Below are positions 7,696 to 17,417 of a stretch of 26,163 nucleotides of DNA, one piece after another. The DNA comes from an uncultured Mailhella sp. (GTDB taxonomy: Bacteria > Desulfobacterota > Desulfovibrionia > Desulfovibrionales > Desulfovibrionaceae). The translations under genes were made by a program, and so were the position numbers. The notes under the pieces are model-generated. The model saw only the letters and a list, made by a program, of their open reading frames with translations. It did not search any database and had not been told where the DNA came from. The stretch lies in the NCBI GenBank assembly GCA_944324625.1, contig CALUWZ010000004.1:1-26163 (forward strand), in the 5' to 3' direction. Each line of letters starts with the position of its first letter. Position 1 is the stretch's first letter.

Positions 7696-9093
7696 TCAGA
7701 ATTTGGGCTGGAGCATGTTTTCAGGCTTTAAAATTTCTTCAATCTGTTCCTTGGTCAGAAGATTGCGTTCCAAAACAACGTCAAAGACGGAGCGGTTGTT
7801 CTGCAGGGCTTCTTTGGCAATGGAGGCAGAGGCTTCATACCCCAGATACGGATTTAATGCCGTGACTATGCCTATGGAACGGTAAACAAGTTCCGCACAG
7901 CGTTCTTTGTTTGCGGTGATGCCGTTTATGCAGTAATCCACCAGACTGCGGCAGCCTGCGCCGAGGCGTTTGACTCCGGAAAACAGGGAATAGGCGATGA
8001 CGGGTTCCATGACGTTGAGTTCCAGCTGGCCTGCTTCCGCCGCAAGGGTAATGGTGATGTCCTTGCCGATGATGTCAAAGCAGATTTGGTTCATGACTTC
8101 GGGCATGACGGGGTTTATTTTTCCGGGCATAATGGAAGAGCCCGGCTGACGTGCAGGCAGGTTTATTTCATTAAAGCCGCAGCGGGGCCCTGAAGAAAGC
8201 AGACGCAGGTCGTTGCAGATTTTGGAGATTTTTGTGGCGCAGCGTTTCAGTACGCCCGAAAGCTGAACATAGGCGCCCGTGTCGGAAGTTGCTTCCACCA
8301 TATTGCCCGCGGGAATGAGCGGTATGCCTGTCAGGTCACGGAGTCTGTTGGTCACAAGCTTGGCATAGCCCTTGGGGCTGTTTATGCCCGTACCTATGGC
8401 CGTTGCCCCCATATTGATTTCCGCAATAAGGTTTCTGGCTTCGCCTATGCGCTGCATGTCTTCGTAAATGGTATCGGCATAAGCGGAAAATTCCATGCCG
8501 AGGGTCATGGGCACGGCGTCCTGCAGCTGGGTGCGGCCCATTTTGATAATATCTTTGAATTCTTCTGCCTTGCGCATAAAGCTTTTGCGCAGGTAGTCCA
8601 GATCATAGATAAAGTCCGTCAGGGTTTTGTACAGGGCTATGCGCAGGGCCGTGGGGTAGGCGTCGTTGGTGGATTGGGAGCGGTTGACGTCATTGTTCGG
8701 GTGGCAGAATTCGTATTGGCCTTTTTCGTGTCCCATAAGTTCCAGCGCCCTGTTGGCAATGACTTCGTTGGCGTTCATGTTGCAGGATGTTCCTGCACCG
8801 CCTTGGAAAACGTCCAAGGGAAACTGGTCGTCAAATTTTCCCATTAAAACTTCATCGCAGGCGCGGCAGATGGCTTCGCATTTTTCTTTGTCCAGCACGC
8901 CCAGTTCAAAGTTGGCAAGGGCCGCCGCTTTTTTGACAAAGGCAAGGCCTTGGATGAAGTTGGGCATGGCTGAAATGGGTATTTCGGAAATTTTAAAATT
9001 TTCCAAAGCCCTGTATGTCTGTATGCCGTAGTAAATATGGGCGGGTATTTCCAATTCGCCCAAAAAATCATGTTCAATGCGGGTATTTTTCAT
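7696..9093 (-). CDS. aspA: Aspartate ammonia-lyase (aspartase)
   Basis: Aspartase reversibly splits L-aspartate into fumarate and ammonia in the cytoplasm and belongs to the aspartase/fumarase superfamily. The family signature GSSIMPGKINPVMPE, containing the mobile catalytic-serine loop, is intact. MGRTQLQDAVPMTLGMEF is aspartase-like, as are GGAGTSCNMNANEV and the STNDAYPTALRI stretch. The chosen start gives 465 residues, close to the roughly 470-480 usual for AspA. A longer frame starts at 9144, but the ATG at 9093 has GAGG about 6 bases upstream and begins MKNTRIEHDFLGE, the normal family N-terminus. The fumarate made could feed fumarate reduction or the TCA pathway. It may be co-transcribed with the upstream transporter gene. 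A class II fumarase is the main alternative but fits less well. Confidence 0.92.
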   Translation of the reverse strand: MKNTRIEHDFLGELEIPAHIYYGIQTYRALENFKISEIPISAMPNFIQGLAFVKKAAALANFELGVLDKEKCEAICRACDEVLMGKFDDQFPLDVFQGGAGTSCNMNANEVIANRALELMGHEKGQYEFCHPNNDVNRSQSTNDAYPTALRIALYKTLTDFIYDLDYLRKSFMRKAEEFKDIIKMGRTQLQDAVPMTLGMEFSAYADTIYEDMQRIGEARNLIAEINMGATAIGTGINSPKGYAKLVTNRLRDLTGIPLIPAGNMVEATSDTGAYVQLSGVLKRCATKISKICNDLRLLSSGPRCGFNEINLPARQPGSSIMPGKINPVMPEVMNQICFDIIGKDITITLAAEAGQLELNVMEPVIAYSLFSGVKRLGAGCRSLVDYCINGITANKERCAELVYRSIGIVTALNPYLGYEASASIAKEALQNNRSVFDVVLERNLLTKEQIEEILKPENMLQPKF

Positions 9094-9115
9094 GTTTTCC
9101 TCACTTTTTGGGTAA

Positions 9116-9144
9116 ATTGCGGCGAAAATACCGCACGCTGTCAA
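9116..9144 (-). promoter_or_regulatory. Possible promoter upstream of aspA
   Basis: The minus strand has a perfect TTGACA (9144-9139), but the sequence 17-18 bases downstream is a poor -10 (CGCAAT or GCAATT). It would need an activator, or transcription may come from the upstream eamA gene. Confidence 0.35.
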
Positions 9145-9221
9145 GCCGTTCGGTGCTGAAACGGTTTTCGCCCAACGGTTTTATCCGCAGACGCGGCCGG
9201 GGTGCGCCATGTTTTTTCGGG

Positions 9222-10169
9222 TCATTCCTTGCCGTAGGAACTGACCAAAAATACTGAGCCGAGCAGGGCTGCGCAGGCAATCCCGTGATATACGGTAAGG
9301 GATTCGCCTAGATAGGCGTTGCCGAGCACAAGGGCTATGACGGGGTTTACATATTCGTAGGAAAGGGCAACGGCAGGCCGCACATGGTACAGCAGCCACA
9401 AATAAGACGTATAGCCCACAATGGAGGGCATAAGCACGAGATATGCCAAAATAAGGACACCGTTAAAATCCATGAGTCCCACATCCCAGCGTTCGCCTAT
9501 GGCGTAGCCGAAGAGTATGCTTTCCAGCCCGCCGAGAAAAAGGATAAGCCCTGTGGACTGAAAAATATACAGACTGTTGCTCATGCAGCAGATTTTGGAA
9601 AAATGGCCGGAATAAACCCAAGCCAGCACAGCCAAAAGGCTGAGGGAAAGGCCCACAATAGACACTTCACCGCTGAAAAGGGTATTGACATTAATGGAGC
9701 CAATGGCGGTAAGGCCTATGGCAAGGCCGAGAACATGCTTGAATTTCGGCCGTTTTCCTCCCCAAAGCAGCCATTCGCCGAGAACCATGAAAAGGGGAAT
9801 GGTTCCGCACAAAAGCGCAGCCATGCCCGAGGGGATAGTTTCCTGACCCTTGGTCAGAAAGGCGGAACTGATCATTACCTGAAACACGGCCAGAAAACCG
9901 GCGTTTTTTAAATCCGAAAGGCTGATTTTGAAATAACCTTGGGTCAGCACGCCGAGGCCGAAAAGCAGTATGCCGGAAATGGTTGCCCTTATTCCTCCGA
10001 GAAGAACGCCCGGAATGTAATTTAGGCCGAGCCTTGTGAAAAAGAAAGACGTTCCCCAAGAAACGTAAAGCATGAACAGGCAAAAGATAATGAAAACAAG
10101 CCCTTTTTTTTGCTTTTTCGGTATGCTGAAATCTATCATAAAATTACCCTGAATGTATAGATTTGCCAT
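9222..10169 (-). CDS. EamA/DMT-superfamily transporter
   Basis: A 315-residue inner-membrane protein with about ten hydrophobic segments arranged as two EamA repeats, typical of drug/metabolite transporters such as the YedA/RhaT-like group, which mostly export amino acids or other metabolites. Features seen: WGTSFFFTRLGL in the first helix, the ALLCGTIPLFMVLGEWLLW helix pair, and the second repeat with YEYVNPVIALVLGNAYLGES, which matches the conserved end of the family. The first ATG (10169) has GAGG 7 bases before it. A second ATG at 10139 (MIDFSIPKK) has AGGG 7 bases before it and is also plausible. The gene lies 128 bases upstream of aspartase on the same strand with no terminator between, so a link to aspartate or fumarate handling is possible but only an inference. 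Confidence 0.85.
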   Translation of the reverse strand: MANLYIQGNFMIDFSIPKKQKKGLVFIIFCLFMLYVSWGTSFFFTRLGLNYIPGVLLGGIRATISGILLFGLGVLTQGYFKISLSDLKNAGFLAVFQVMISSAFLTKGQETIPSGMAALLCGTIPLFMVLGEWLLWGGKRPKFKHVLGLAIGLTAIGSINVNTLFSGEVSIVGLSLSLLAVLAWVYSGHFSKICCMSNSLYIFQSTGLILFLGGLESILFGYAIGERWDVGLMDFNGVLILAYLVLMPSIVGYTSYLWLLYHVRPAVALSYEYVNPVIALVLGNAYLGESLTVYHGIACAALLGSVFLVSSYGKE

Positions 10170-10216
10170 ACCTTAGCCTCTATCAAAAATCAGGTGAAAG
10201 TCAATAGCCCGCATGA

Positions 10217-10246
10217 AAAAAGGGAAAGTTTTTGCTTTCCCTTTTT
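10217..10246 (-). terminator. Terminator of the first receptor gene (works on both strands)
   Basis: AAAAAGGGAAAG (10217-10228) pairs with CTTTCCCTTTTT (10235-10246). With A and T runs at both ends it can act in either direction. It lies 26 bases past the stop of the receptor gene on the minus strand. Confidence 0.88.
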
Positions 10247-10271
10247 CTTCTGCGCCGTTTGCCGGCACGTA

Positions 10272-12182
10272 TTAATTTTGGAGCTGCACAATGAGCGAAT
10301 TGATGATATGGGTTTGTTTTACCATGTCATTTATGGCTATTTTGGCTTCGTGCATGTTGTTGGCATTTTCCTTGGCTATAAGGTTAATGCTTTCCATGGA
10401 TTTGGTAATTTCTTCGCTGGTTGCGGACTGTTCTTCGGAAGCGGTTGCAATGGCGCGGATTTGGTCGGCCGTTTCGTCGGAAAGATGGGTGATTTCGCTG
10501 AGGGCAATACCCGTATTGTTTACCATATCGGTGATTTTTTCGATTTTCTGCACTGTGTCGATGACCATTTGGGTATTGGTCTGCGTGGATTTTTGAATGG
10601 CGGTGATGGCATTGGCAACGTCCGTTGTGCTTGCCATGGTTTTTTCCGCAAGGTTTCTTACTTCGTCGGCAACAACGGCAAATCCCCGTCCTGCCTCGCC
10701 TGCGCGGGCTGCCTCAATGGCTGCGTTGAGGGCAAGCAGGTTGGTTTGGTCCGCAATGTCGGAAATGACGTTCATAATTTCGTTAATGGCTTGGGCATGT
10801 TTGGAAAGTTCCACCATTTCCGTCTGCAGGATTTCGGATTCTCCTTTTACTTCCTGCATGGCGTCAATGCATTCCTGCATGGATTTTGCCCCGTTGTTTG
10901 CCTGCTGTTTCATGCCGTTGGCTTCTTCGGCGGTGCTTGCGGCATTCTTGGCAATTTCAAGCACGGTGGCGTTCATTTCTTCAAGGGCCGTGGCAGTGGA
11001 GGCCACTTGGTCAGCCTGATTTTCCGCTCCCTGACCTGAAAGATCAATTTGGGCAGAAAGCTGTTCCATGGCGGAAGATGCGATATTGGCGACTTCTTCC
11101 AGCTGTTTGGCTGTTTGCTGCATGCTGTTGTGGGCTTCGGCGATGCGTTTGCTCTGTTCCGTTTTGGTGAGCACCATTTCCGTTATGCTTTTGTAAACGC
11201 CCGTATAGGTTTTGTTTTCGTCCACTACAAAGGTATCGTTGGTTACGTCATGGGCGATTTGGGCAAGTTCGCTGGGGTCGGCGCCAAGCTGCTTCATGAC
11301 GTTTCTGCCGATGAAAAGAGAAAGCAGAATGGAAATGAGTACTGCAAGGCAGGAGCAGACAGCGATTTGGGTAAGAACGGAATCTTTCAGTTCATTAAAA
11401 ATGCTGCGGGCATTTTCAGACAGGCCGAGGCTTGTTTCCAGCAGTTTGGCAACAATCATGTTTCCGCTGGTAAGGCTTTTTTGCATAAGGTCGTTGGCCG
11501 TGAGCACGGGAAGACCTTCCGTAAAATAGCTTTTTACAAGCGCGATGATTTCTTCAAGTTTCGGATTGTAGGTTTGAACGGAATTTACAAAAGCAATGGC
11601 TTCATCCAAAGAGTTTTTGGCAATAGTGTAGTTTTCCGGGGTTTTTGCGTTGATATAATTGGCAATATTGAGGCGGGCAAGTATGAAGTAGTTTTTGATA
11701 TTGGCAACGGTGGCGGCGGTGTCCGTGTCGTTTTCGGCAAGGGATTCGTTGCGCAGGCTGACCATGAGATTATTGGCTTTTGTGCCGATTACGGTAAGTT
11801 CTTTGTCTGCTTTTACCACAATGGCAAAGGCATTGTTTAAATCCTGATACACTTTTTGGAAGTCACCCAAAAGGATTTTTATTTGGTTTATGAGCTCTGT
11901 GCCGCGTTCGGAAGTGGTGAGCTGCTTAATGTGTTCGTATTCGGAATGGACTCCCTGAAGCAGCTGTCCTATTTGCTGCAGACGTTCGGGATTGGTTGTG
12001 GCCACGGCTTCCAGCCCTGTGGCGCGGATGTCCGCAATGTCGGTAATCATGTTTTCCGTTTTCAGAATATATTGCTGCTGGCGGTTTAAATTGTTTATCG
12101 CATTCCAAGCAAGAAAAGCGATAACAATAAGCAGCAGGGTGACTGTGGAAAAAGAAAGAAAGAGTTTGTTGATCAGTTTCAT
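10272..12182 (-). CDS. Methyl-accepting chemotaxis protein (no PAS domain)
   Basis: A 636-residue transmembrane chemoreceptor that should control the CheA kinase through CheW. Membrane segment 1 is at about 7-28. An all-helical periplasmic sensor of about 240 residues follows, of four-helix or helical-bimodular (HBM) size. Membrane segment 2 is at about 269-291, then a short, diverged HAMP-like linker, and the cytoplasmic coiled coil runs from about 340 to the end. The invariant hairpin tip lies at 468-502 ([20 protein letters not shown] and onward), and Gln/Glu-rich methylation regions such as [13 protein letters not shown] (580-592) are present. It lacks a C-terminal CheR/CheB tether. GAGG lies 7 bases before the ATG. 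Unlike its two upstream paralogues it has no PAS domain. Its ligand is unknown. A sigma-28 type promoter precedes it. Confidence 0.95.
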   Translation of the reverse strand: MKLINKLFLSFSTVTLLLIVIAFLAWNAINNLNRQQQYILKTENMITDIADIRATGLEAVATTNPERLQQIGQLLQGVHSEYEHIKQLTTSERGTELINQIKILLGDFQKVYQDLNNAFAIVVKADKELTVIGTKANNLMVSLRNESLAENDTDTAATVANIKNYFILARLNIANYINAKTPENYTIAKNSLDEAIAFVNSVQTYNPKLEEIIALVKSYFTEGLPVLTANDLMQKSLTSGNMIVAKLLETSLGLSENARSIFNELKDSVLTQIAVCSCLAVLISILLSLFIGRNVMKQLGADPSELAQIAHDVTNDTFVVDENKTYTGVYKSITEMVLTKTEQSKRIAEAHNSMQQTAKQLEEVANIASSAMEQLSAQIDLSGQGAENQADQVASTATALEEMNATVLEIAKNAASTAEEANGMKQQANNGAKSMQECIDAMQEVKGESEILQTEMVELSKHAQAINEIMNVISDIADQTNLLALNAAIEAARAGEAGRGFAVVADEVRNLAEKTMASTTDVANAITAIQKSTQTNTQMVIDTVQKIEKITDMVNNTGIALSEITHLSDETADQIRAIATASEEQSATSEEITKSMESINLIAKENANNMHEAKIAINDMVKQTHIINSLIVQLQN

Positions 12183-12213
12183 AGTCTTGCCTCAATGAAA
12201 ATTTATAAAAGCT

Positions 12214-12240
12214 TTATCGTTATACTAGGGAAAAACTTAA
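12214..12240 (-). promoter_or_regulatory. Sigma-28 (FliA) type promoter of the first receptor gene
   Basis: On the minus strand TTAAGTTT (12240-12233), 11 bases, then AACGATAA (12221-12214). Against the enterobacterial sigma-28 consensus TAAAGTTT-N11-GCCGATAA this matches 13 of 16 positions with exact spacing, 32 bases before the start codon. Confidence 0.75.
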
Positions 12241-12349
12241 TGGTATTCAATAGTTTTTAATGAATTTTTTTTAATGATTTCGCTGTGGTTCCGAAAAGTT
12301 TTTATGCATGGAAAAGACCGGAAACGGGCTTTGGGATGTTTTGAGGCTA

Positions 12350-12382
12350 TAAAAAAAGCCCTTCCCGAAGGAAAGGCTTTTT
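12350..12382 (-). terminator. Terminator of the second receptor gene
   Basis: On the minus strand AAAAAGCCTTTCC (12382-12370) pairs with GGAAGGGCTTTTT (12365-12353), including one G-U pair, around a TTCG loop and with a T run. It lies 24 bases past the stop codon. Confidence 0.92.
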
Positions 12383-12405
12383 GCCGGAAAAAGGCATTGT
12401 TGATT

Positions 12406-14685
12406 TTATGCCTGCAATTGTTCGATAAGCTGGCTTAATACATGGGTTTGGTTCACCACTTCATTGACTGCATGGCGGGCTTCCTGCATGTTGTTGGCAT
12501 TTTCTTTGGCAATGTTGTTAATGGTGTCCACGGCTTGGGTGATTTCTTCGCTTGTTGCGGACTGTTCTTCGGAAGCGGTTGCAATGGCGCGGATTTGGTC
12601 GGCAGTAGTGTCCGCAAGCTGAACAATGCCCATAAGCGCATCGCCTGCATGGTTGACCATTTCCGTAACTCTTTCGATTTTTTCAACGGCACCCATAACA
12701 AGGCGGGTATTGTCCGCAGTGGATTTTTGAATGGCGGAAATGGCATTGCCTACGTCCGTTGTGCTTGTCATGGTTTTTTCGGCAAGGTTTCTTACTTCGT
12801 CGGCAACAACGGCAAAGCCGCGGCCTGCTTCGCCTGCGCGGGCTGCCTCAATGGCTGCGTTCAGGGCAAGGAGGTTGGTTTGGTCCGCAATGTCGGAAAT
12901 AACGTTCATAATTTCGTTAATGGCTTGGGCATGGTCGGAAAGCACGCTCATTTCTGCCTGCAGTTTCAGGGATTCTTCGCGGACGTCCACCATGGCTTTT
13001 ACGCATTCCTGCATGGATTCGGAGCCTGCCGTGGCTTCTGCGCGCACGCTGGAGGCGCTGTCTGAGGTTGTGCCTGCGTTTCTTGCGATTTCAAGCACGG
13101 TGGCGTTCATTTCTTCAAGGGCTGTGGCGGTTGTTGCTACGCGGTCAGCCTGATCCTGAGCGCCGTTTTCGGAAAGTTCGATTTGTGCGGAAAGCTGTTC
13201 GGAAGCGGAAGAAGCAATGGTTGCAACCTGTTCCAGTTCACGGGCAATTTTCTGCATGTTTTCGTGGGCATCGGCAATTTTTTGAGCTTGGAGCGTCTGT
13301 TCGGTGATGTCGCGCCAAATGGTAATGGTATCGGTTACATTGCCGTTTCTGTCAATAAGCGGCTGCGCAGTTGCGTCAATGTGCAGTTTGTTGCCTTTGT
13401 GGGTGACGTATTCCTGATGGTTTTTGCCTGTTTGCTTGCTGGTAATTGCGCGCAGGGTGCAGGTGTTTTTGTTTTCTTCGCGGTACATGAACTCGCCTGA
13501 AGTCTGGCCTATGCAGTCTTCCATTTTTCTCGGGTTTTCAAGCAGGTTCATCATTTCGCGGTTGGCGAATTTCAGTCTGTTGTCGGGGCCGTAAACGGCG
13601 CACGGAACAGGCAGGGAGGCAAGAATGTTTTGGGAGAACTGCAGGGCTTCTTTCATTTTGCCCACCATTTCGATAATATTATGGTAGACGCCTCTGCGGG
13701 GTTTGCCGTCGTCAACGTCGTAATCGCCTGCGCTTACACGGTCGGCAAGGGCGGAAAGATCGCTTGGGTCAGCGCCAAGCTGTTTCAGCACGTTTTTGGT
13801 AATGGCAAAGGTGAGAATAATGCCTACGATAATGGCTATGGCACTGACCAGAGTCAGCATAAAGACGACATTGTCCTTTGTTTCGGCAAAAGACTGACGG
13901 GCTGCGGCAGAAAGCTGGGCGCCGATGCTCTGCAGGTTTAATACGGCTTTGTCACCTTCGATGACGCATTTTTGCAGTTCAATTTTGCAGATAAAAATAC
14001 GTTCTGCCTGTTCGGTATATTTATTCAGGGCGCTGACCGTATCTCTGATTAAGGGGGAGCTTGTGTCAAGACGGGCAGTCAGGCTGTGCAGATTGTTCAT
14101 AAGTTCTTTCGCGCGGGCAAGATCTTTTTCCGTTCCTGTGATCAGAAAGCGGGAAATATTTTGACGGACGCGGTGAAATGCGGAACGGACTTCCGCGTTA
14201 AGTACGTAATCGTCAACTATGCCCGTAGCATTAAATTGCTCCAAGTCCTGTTTGGCGATTTGTTCAAGGTCTTTGTTGACCTGTTGGGAGGCTTCGCCGA
14301 TTTGGGCGTATATTCCCACATAGTCGGCAAACATTTGGGTCATTTTTTCCACAATGGGACCAAGGGTTTTTACGCTTTGTTCCGCTTCTTTGTAAATGGC
14401 ATCAAAAGCAGGGCTGCTGTTGATTTGTTTTAAGCTGACAATATGCTCTTTGACGGTTTCGATATGCGTTCCGGCCTGTACCAGCATTTCGGGATTGGTC
14501 TGAACAACGGCGCTCAGGGCACTGGCTTTAACTTCAGCCACTTTTGTAATCATGTCCTCTGCTTCAGCAATAAAATCTTTTTGGTTGTTTAATTCGTTTG
14601 CTGTGCGCCATGCAAGGACAGAAACTATGATTAAAAAAACCAAGATTGTACTGAAGGAAATGGATAATTTGGTAGACAGTTTCAT
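12406..14685 (-). CDS. Methyl-accepting chemotaxis protein with cytoplasmic PAS domain
   Basis: A 759-residue chemoreceptor. Membrane segment 1 is at 7-26, a helical periplasmic sensor at about 27-272, membrane segment 2 at 273-296 and a HAMP-like linker at about 297-345. A PAS domain at about 345-465 starts [20 protein letters not shown] and ends in a PAC-like TIWRDITEQ. The signalling coiled coil is at 466-759 with the conserved tip at 591-625. With both a periplasmic and a cytoplasmic sensor it could combine two signals. PAS cysteines 362 and 391 are shared with the next paralogue. There is no CheR-binding pentapeptide at the C-terminus. It has its own terminator and a near-consensus sigma-28 promoter. 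Its signalling half is almost identical in DNA to that of the gene at 14854-17133, whereas the sensor halves differ. Confidence 0.95.
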   Translation of the reverse strand: MKLSTKLSISFSTILVFLIIVSVLAWRTANELNNQKDFIAEAEDMITKVAEVKASALSAVVQTNPEMLVQAGTHIETVKEHIVSLKQINSSPAFDAIYKEAEQSVKTLGPIVEKMTQMFADYVGIYAQIGEASQQVNKDLEQIAKQDLEQFNATGIVDDYVLNAEVRSAFHRVRQNISRFLITGTEKDLARAKELMNNLHSLTARLDTSSPLIRDTVSALNKYTEQAERIFICKIELQKCVIEGDKAVLNLQSIGAQLSAAARQSFAETKDNVVFMLTLVSAIAIIVGIILTFAITKNVLKQLGADPSDLSALADRVSAGDYDVDDGKPRRGVYHNIIEMVGKMKEALQFSQNILASLPVPCAVYGPDNRLKFANREMMNLLENPRKMEDCIGQTSGEFMYREENKNTCTLRAITSKQTGKNHQEYVTHKGNKLHIDATAQPLIDRNGNVTDTITIWRDITEQTLQAQKIADAHENMQKIARELEQVATIASSASEQLSAQIELSENGAQDQADRVATTATALEEMNATVLEIARNAGTTSDSASSVRAEATAGSESMQECVKAMVDVREESLKLQAEMSVLSDHAQAINEIMNVISDIADQTNLLALNAAIEAARAGEAGRGFAVVADEVRNLAEKTMTSTTDVGNAISAIQKSTADNTRLVMGAVEKIERVTEMVNHAGDALMGIVQLADTTADQIRAIATASEEQSATSEEITQAVDTINNIAKENANNMQEARHAVNEVVNQTHVLSQLIEQLQA

Positions 14686-14733
14686 TCGTACTCCCTTTTT
14701 GTTTTTTGGATTTTATGTTCCGGTATGCGTTAA

Positions 14734-14760
14734 TTATCGGCGTTTCGGATAATAGCTTTA
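14734..14760 (-). promoter_or_regulatory. Sigma-28 (FliA) type promoter of the second receptor gene
   Basis: On the minus strand TAAAGCTA (14760-14753), 11 bases, then a perfect GCCGATAA (14741-14734). This is 14 of 16 consensus positions with exact spacing, about 49 bases before the ATG. Confidence 0.88.
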
Positions 14761-14799
14761 CGGTTATTTTTTGTCAAAGCAGCTTTTTTTGGGCAATAT

Positions 14800-14833
14800 A
14801 TAAAAAAAGGCTTTTCCTTGGAAAAGCCTTTTT
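14800..14833 (-). terminator. Terminator of the third receptor gene
   Basis: On the minus strand AAAAAGGCTTTTCC (14833-14820) pairs with GGAAAAGCCTTTTT (14817-14804) in a nearly continuous stem with a tight turn, followed by T residues. Confidence 0.92.
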
Positions 14834-14853
14834 GGGTTGTGAAAACTTCAAGA

Positions 14854-17133
14854 TTAATGGGCCTGCAGCTGTTCTATGAGCTGGCTGAGAACATGGGTTT
14901 GGTTGACCACTTCGTTGACTGCCAGACGAGCCTGTTCCATGTTGTTTGCGTTTTCTTTTGCAATATTGTTGATGCTGTCCACGGACTGGGTGATTTCTTC
15001 GCTGGTTGCGGACTGTTCTTCGGAAGCGGTTGCAATGGCGCGCACTTGGTCTGCCGTGGCATCCGCAAGCTGAACAATGCCCATGAGCGCATCGCCTGCC
15101 TGACTTACCATGTCGGTAACTTTTTCGATTTTTTCCACAGCGCCGATTACAAGGCGGGTATTGTCCGCAGTGGATTTCTGAATTGCGGAAATGGCATTGC
15201 CTACGTCCGTTGTGCTTGTCATGGTTTTTTCCGCAAGGTTTCTTACTTCATCCGCAACAACGGCGAATCCGCGGCCTGCTTCGCCTGCGCGGGCTGCCTC
15301 AATGGCGGCGTTGAGGGCGAGGAGGTTGGTTTGGTCGGCAATGTCGGAAATAACGTTCATAATTTCGTTAATGGCCTGTGCATGTTCGGAAAGCACGCCC
15401 ATTTCTGACTGGAGCTTCAGGGATTCTTCGCGGACGTCATGCATGGCTTTTACGCATTCCTGCATGGATTCTGAGCCTGCGGAAGCTTCGGCGCGCACGG
15501 TGGAGGCGCTGTCTGAGGTTGTGCCTGCGTTTCTTGCGATTTCAAGCACGGTGGCGTTCATTTCTTCAAGGGCCGTGGCGGTTGTTGCTACGCGGTCGGC
15601 CTGATCCTGAGCGCCGTGGCCGGAAAGTTCGATTTGTGCGGAAAGCTGTTCGGAAGCGGAAGAGGCAATGGTAGCAACCTGTTCCAGTTCACGGGCAATT
15701 TTCTGCATGTTTTCGTGGGCGTCGGCAATTTTTTTGGCTTGTACGGTTTGTTCCGTGACATCGCTCCATACGCTGATGACGTCGGTAAGGTGTCCGTGTC
15801 TGTCAATAAGGGGCTGGGCAATGGCGGAAACGTAGATATTGTTGTTTTTGTATGTTGAGAATTCAAGCTGGGTACGGCCCTGCTGCTTGCTGTTAATGGC
15901 TTTGAGGGTTGCGGTGGTGAAGTTTTCCTGACGGAACATGAACTGGCCTGATGTTTCGCCGATGCAGTCTTCCATTTTTTTCGGAATTTCCAAAAGGTTC
16001 ATCATTTCACGGTTGGCATATTTCAGGCGGTTGTCGTCGCCGAATACGGCACAGGGCACGGGCAGGGCGGCAAGAATGTTCTGGGAGAACTGCAGGGCGT
16101 CCTTCATTTTTTCTACCATGACAATGATGTTGTTGAATACGCCGATATGTGCTTTGCCGTCATTAATTTCATAATCGCCCGCAGTGACCCGGTCGGCAAG
16201 GGCAGAAAGGTCTTTCGGGTCTGCGCCGAGCTGCTTCATGACGTTTCTGCTGAGGATAACGGTAAGGAATATGCCGAGAAGAACGGCGAAACCGGTTGCC
16301 ATAATCAGCTGTTGGATAATGTTTTCCTTGGTTTCAACAAAAGTTTGGCGGGCGATATTGGATAATCCTGCACTTTCTTTAAGGATTTGATCGCCGATTT
16401 TGCCTGCATTTGCTACCAGAGTGCCCAATTTTTCTTTGTCGGTGAATAAGGGCATGCCTGATTCGATATAGGAAACCATGCCTTTGGCAATGGGAGCAAG
16501 CTTTGCGTCATTTGTGTATTTTTGGATGAGGTTTTGGGCTTCTTCAAGCTTCTGCAGCGCCACGTCCTTGGCGTCGGGATTGTTTGCCAGAAGGAAATTG
16601 GTCAGCGCCAGACGGACATTGGTAAAGGTATAGGCAAGTTCCGCAATATTCATATAAAGCCGGGCATCGCCTGTCAGTTCATAGGTTTCAACGGCTTCTT
16701 TTTTTACAGCTGCCATTTCATCCTGAACGGAATAGCCGATTTTGGTTATGGCAATGTCAACGTCACGCACATGCACAAACACTTTTCCTATTTCGTCCAA
16801 AAGGGGCACATAGTGTTTTATTTCGTCAGTAGCATTGGCAATGAATTGTTTGGAGGCTTCCAAACTTACTATTTGGTTGAGGTTGGCAAGTTCTTTCAGA
16901 GCATCCTGCATGTTCGCTTCCACTTGTTCAAGAAGCTTGTCATTGCTGGAGGCAATGGCGGTTGTTGCAGCGCCTCTTGCCCGCAGAATAAATGTAATCA
17001 TGTCTTCGGTGTCTTCGATTACTTTTTTTTGCCTGTCCAAGTTATTGGCGGCATTCCATGAAAGCCCTGCAATCATCATGATGAGCAGAATGGTGCTTCC
17101 GAATGCCAGAAGCAATTTTGTTGTCAGTTTCAT
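14854..17133 (-). CDS. Methyl-accepting chemotaxis protein with cytoplasmic PAS domain
   Basis: A 759-residue paralogue of the receptor at 12406-14685 with the same layout: membrane segments at about 7-28 and 273-295, a helical periplasmic sensor between them, HAMP-like linker, PAS at about 345-465 ([20 protein letters not shown], then SVWSDVTEQ), and signalling coiled coil with tip at 590-624. The frame is open further upstream to 17241, but the ATG at 17133 is preferred because AAGGA lies 7 bases before it and the protein then begins [12 protein letters not shown], matching the N-termini of both neighbours. The periplasmic half is diverged from the paralogues, so a different ligand is likely. 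The last residue is an extra histidine. A weaker sigma-28-like promoter lies upstream, next to the divergent dsr operon. Confidence 0.94.
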   Translation of the reverse strand: MKLTTKLLLAFGSTILLIMMIAGLSWNAANNLDRQKKVIEDTEDMITFILRARGAATTAIASSNDKLLEQVEANMQDALKELANLNQIVSLEASKQFIANATDEIKHYVPLLDEIGKVFVHVRDVDIAITKIGYSVQDEMAAVKKEAVETYELTGDARLYMNIAELAYTFTNVRLALTNFLLANNPDAKDVALQKLEEAQNLIQKYTNDAKLAPIAKGMVSYIESGMPLFTDKEKLGTLVANAGKIGDQILKESAGLSNIARQTFVETKENIIQQLIMATGFAVLLGIFLTVILSRNVMKQLGADPKDLSALADRVTAGDYEINDGKAHIGVFNNIIVMVEKMKDALQFSQNILAALPVPCAVFGDDNRLKYANREMMNLLEIPKKMEDCIGETSGQFMFRQENFTTATLKAINSKQQGRTQLEFSTYKNNNIYVSAIAQPLIDRHGHLTDVISVWSDVTEQTVQAKKIADAHENMQKIARELEQVATIASSASEQLSAQIELSGHGAQDQADRVATTATALEEMNATVLEIARNAGTTSDSASTVRAEASAGSESMQECVKAMHDVREESLKLQSEMGVLSEHAQAINEIMNVISDIADQTNLLALNAAIEAARAGEAGRGFAVVADEVRNLAEKTMTSTTDVGNAISAIQKSTADNTRLVIGAVEKIEKVTDMVSQAGDALMGIVQLADATADQVRAIATASEEQSATSEEITQSVDSINNIAKENANNMEQARLAVNEVVNQTHVLSQLIEQLQAH

Positions 17134-17188
17134 AGCTACATCCTTTTGTTGTGATCCATGCCAAATGCATGATTGGCTGTTACCTGTT

Positions 17189-17215
17189 TTTTCGGCAGTG
17201 AAATTGTTTTGTTTA
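17189..17215 (-). promoter_or_regulatory. Sigma-28-like promoter of the third receptor gene
   Basis: On the minus strand TAAACAAA (17215-17208), 11 bases, then GCCGAAAA (17196-17189). The match is 11 of 16 with correct spacing, about 55 bases before the ATG. It is weaker than the other two, but they support it by position. Confidence 0.6.
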
Positions 17216-17222
17216 GTGAACT

Positions 17223-17240
17223 TGTTAAAAAAATTTAACA
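17223..17240. promoter_or_regulatory. Palindrome between the receptor gene and the dsr operon
   Basis: A perfect inverted repeat TGTTAAA-N4-TTTAACA lies directly upstream of the receptor promoter -35 and 20-60 bases upstream of a candidate dsr promoter. It resembles, but does not exactly match, the Rex consensus TTGTTAA-N4-TTAACAA: the Rex-like half sites here are 6 rather than 4 bases apart. It is a good operator candidate for the divergent region. Confidence 0.5.
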
Positions 17241-17259
17241 TTTCCGTGGAAAAAAAATC

Positions 17260-17288
17260 TTGTAGTCAGGACATTTTTAAGCTAATCT
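17260..17288 (+). promoter_or_regulatory. Candidate promoter of the rsbRD-like/dsr operon
   Basis: TTGTAG (17260-17265) and TAATCT (17283-17288) are 17 bases apart. Each is only a partial match to consensus, and the leader would be about 120 bases. No better promoter was seen before 17418. Confidence 0.35.
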
Positions 17289-17417
17289 CATTGCCGAAGA
17301 TAATGGCACTACTGCGTGTTCTGTTTACTTTTATCATTTCGCAGGGCAATAAACAAGTGTTTTTTGAATTTTTGCGGATAAATTTTTGTACGCCGCCGTG
17401 CCGTTCAGGGAGAGTTT

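Noticed and set aside
12442..13065. Long plus-strand open frames opposite the receptor genes (also near 10194-11039, 14818-15408 and 16522-17061)
   Set aside because: They are reading-frame shadows of the strongly biased coding strand. The same shadow recurs in each paralogue, and none has a plausible start or family.
17134..17241. Longer third receptor starting at 17241
   Set aside because: The extra 36 residues have no similarity to the paralogues, would cover the promoter, and the ATG at 17133 has a good ribosome site.
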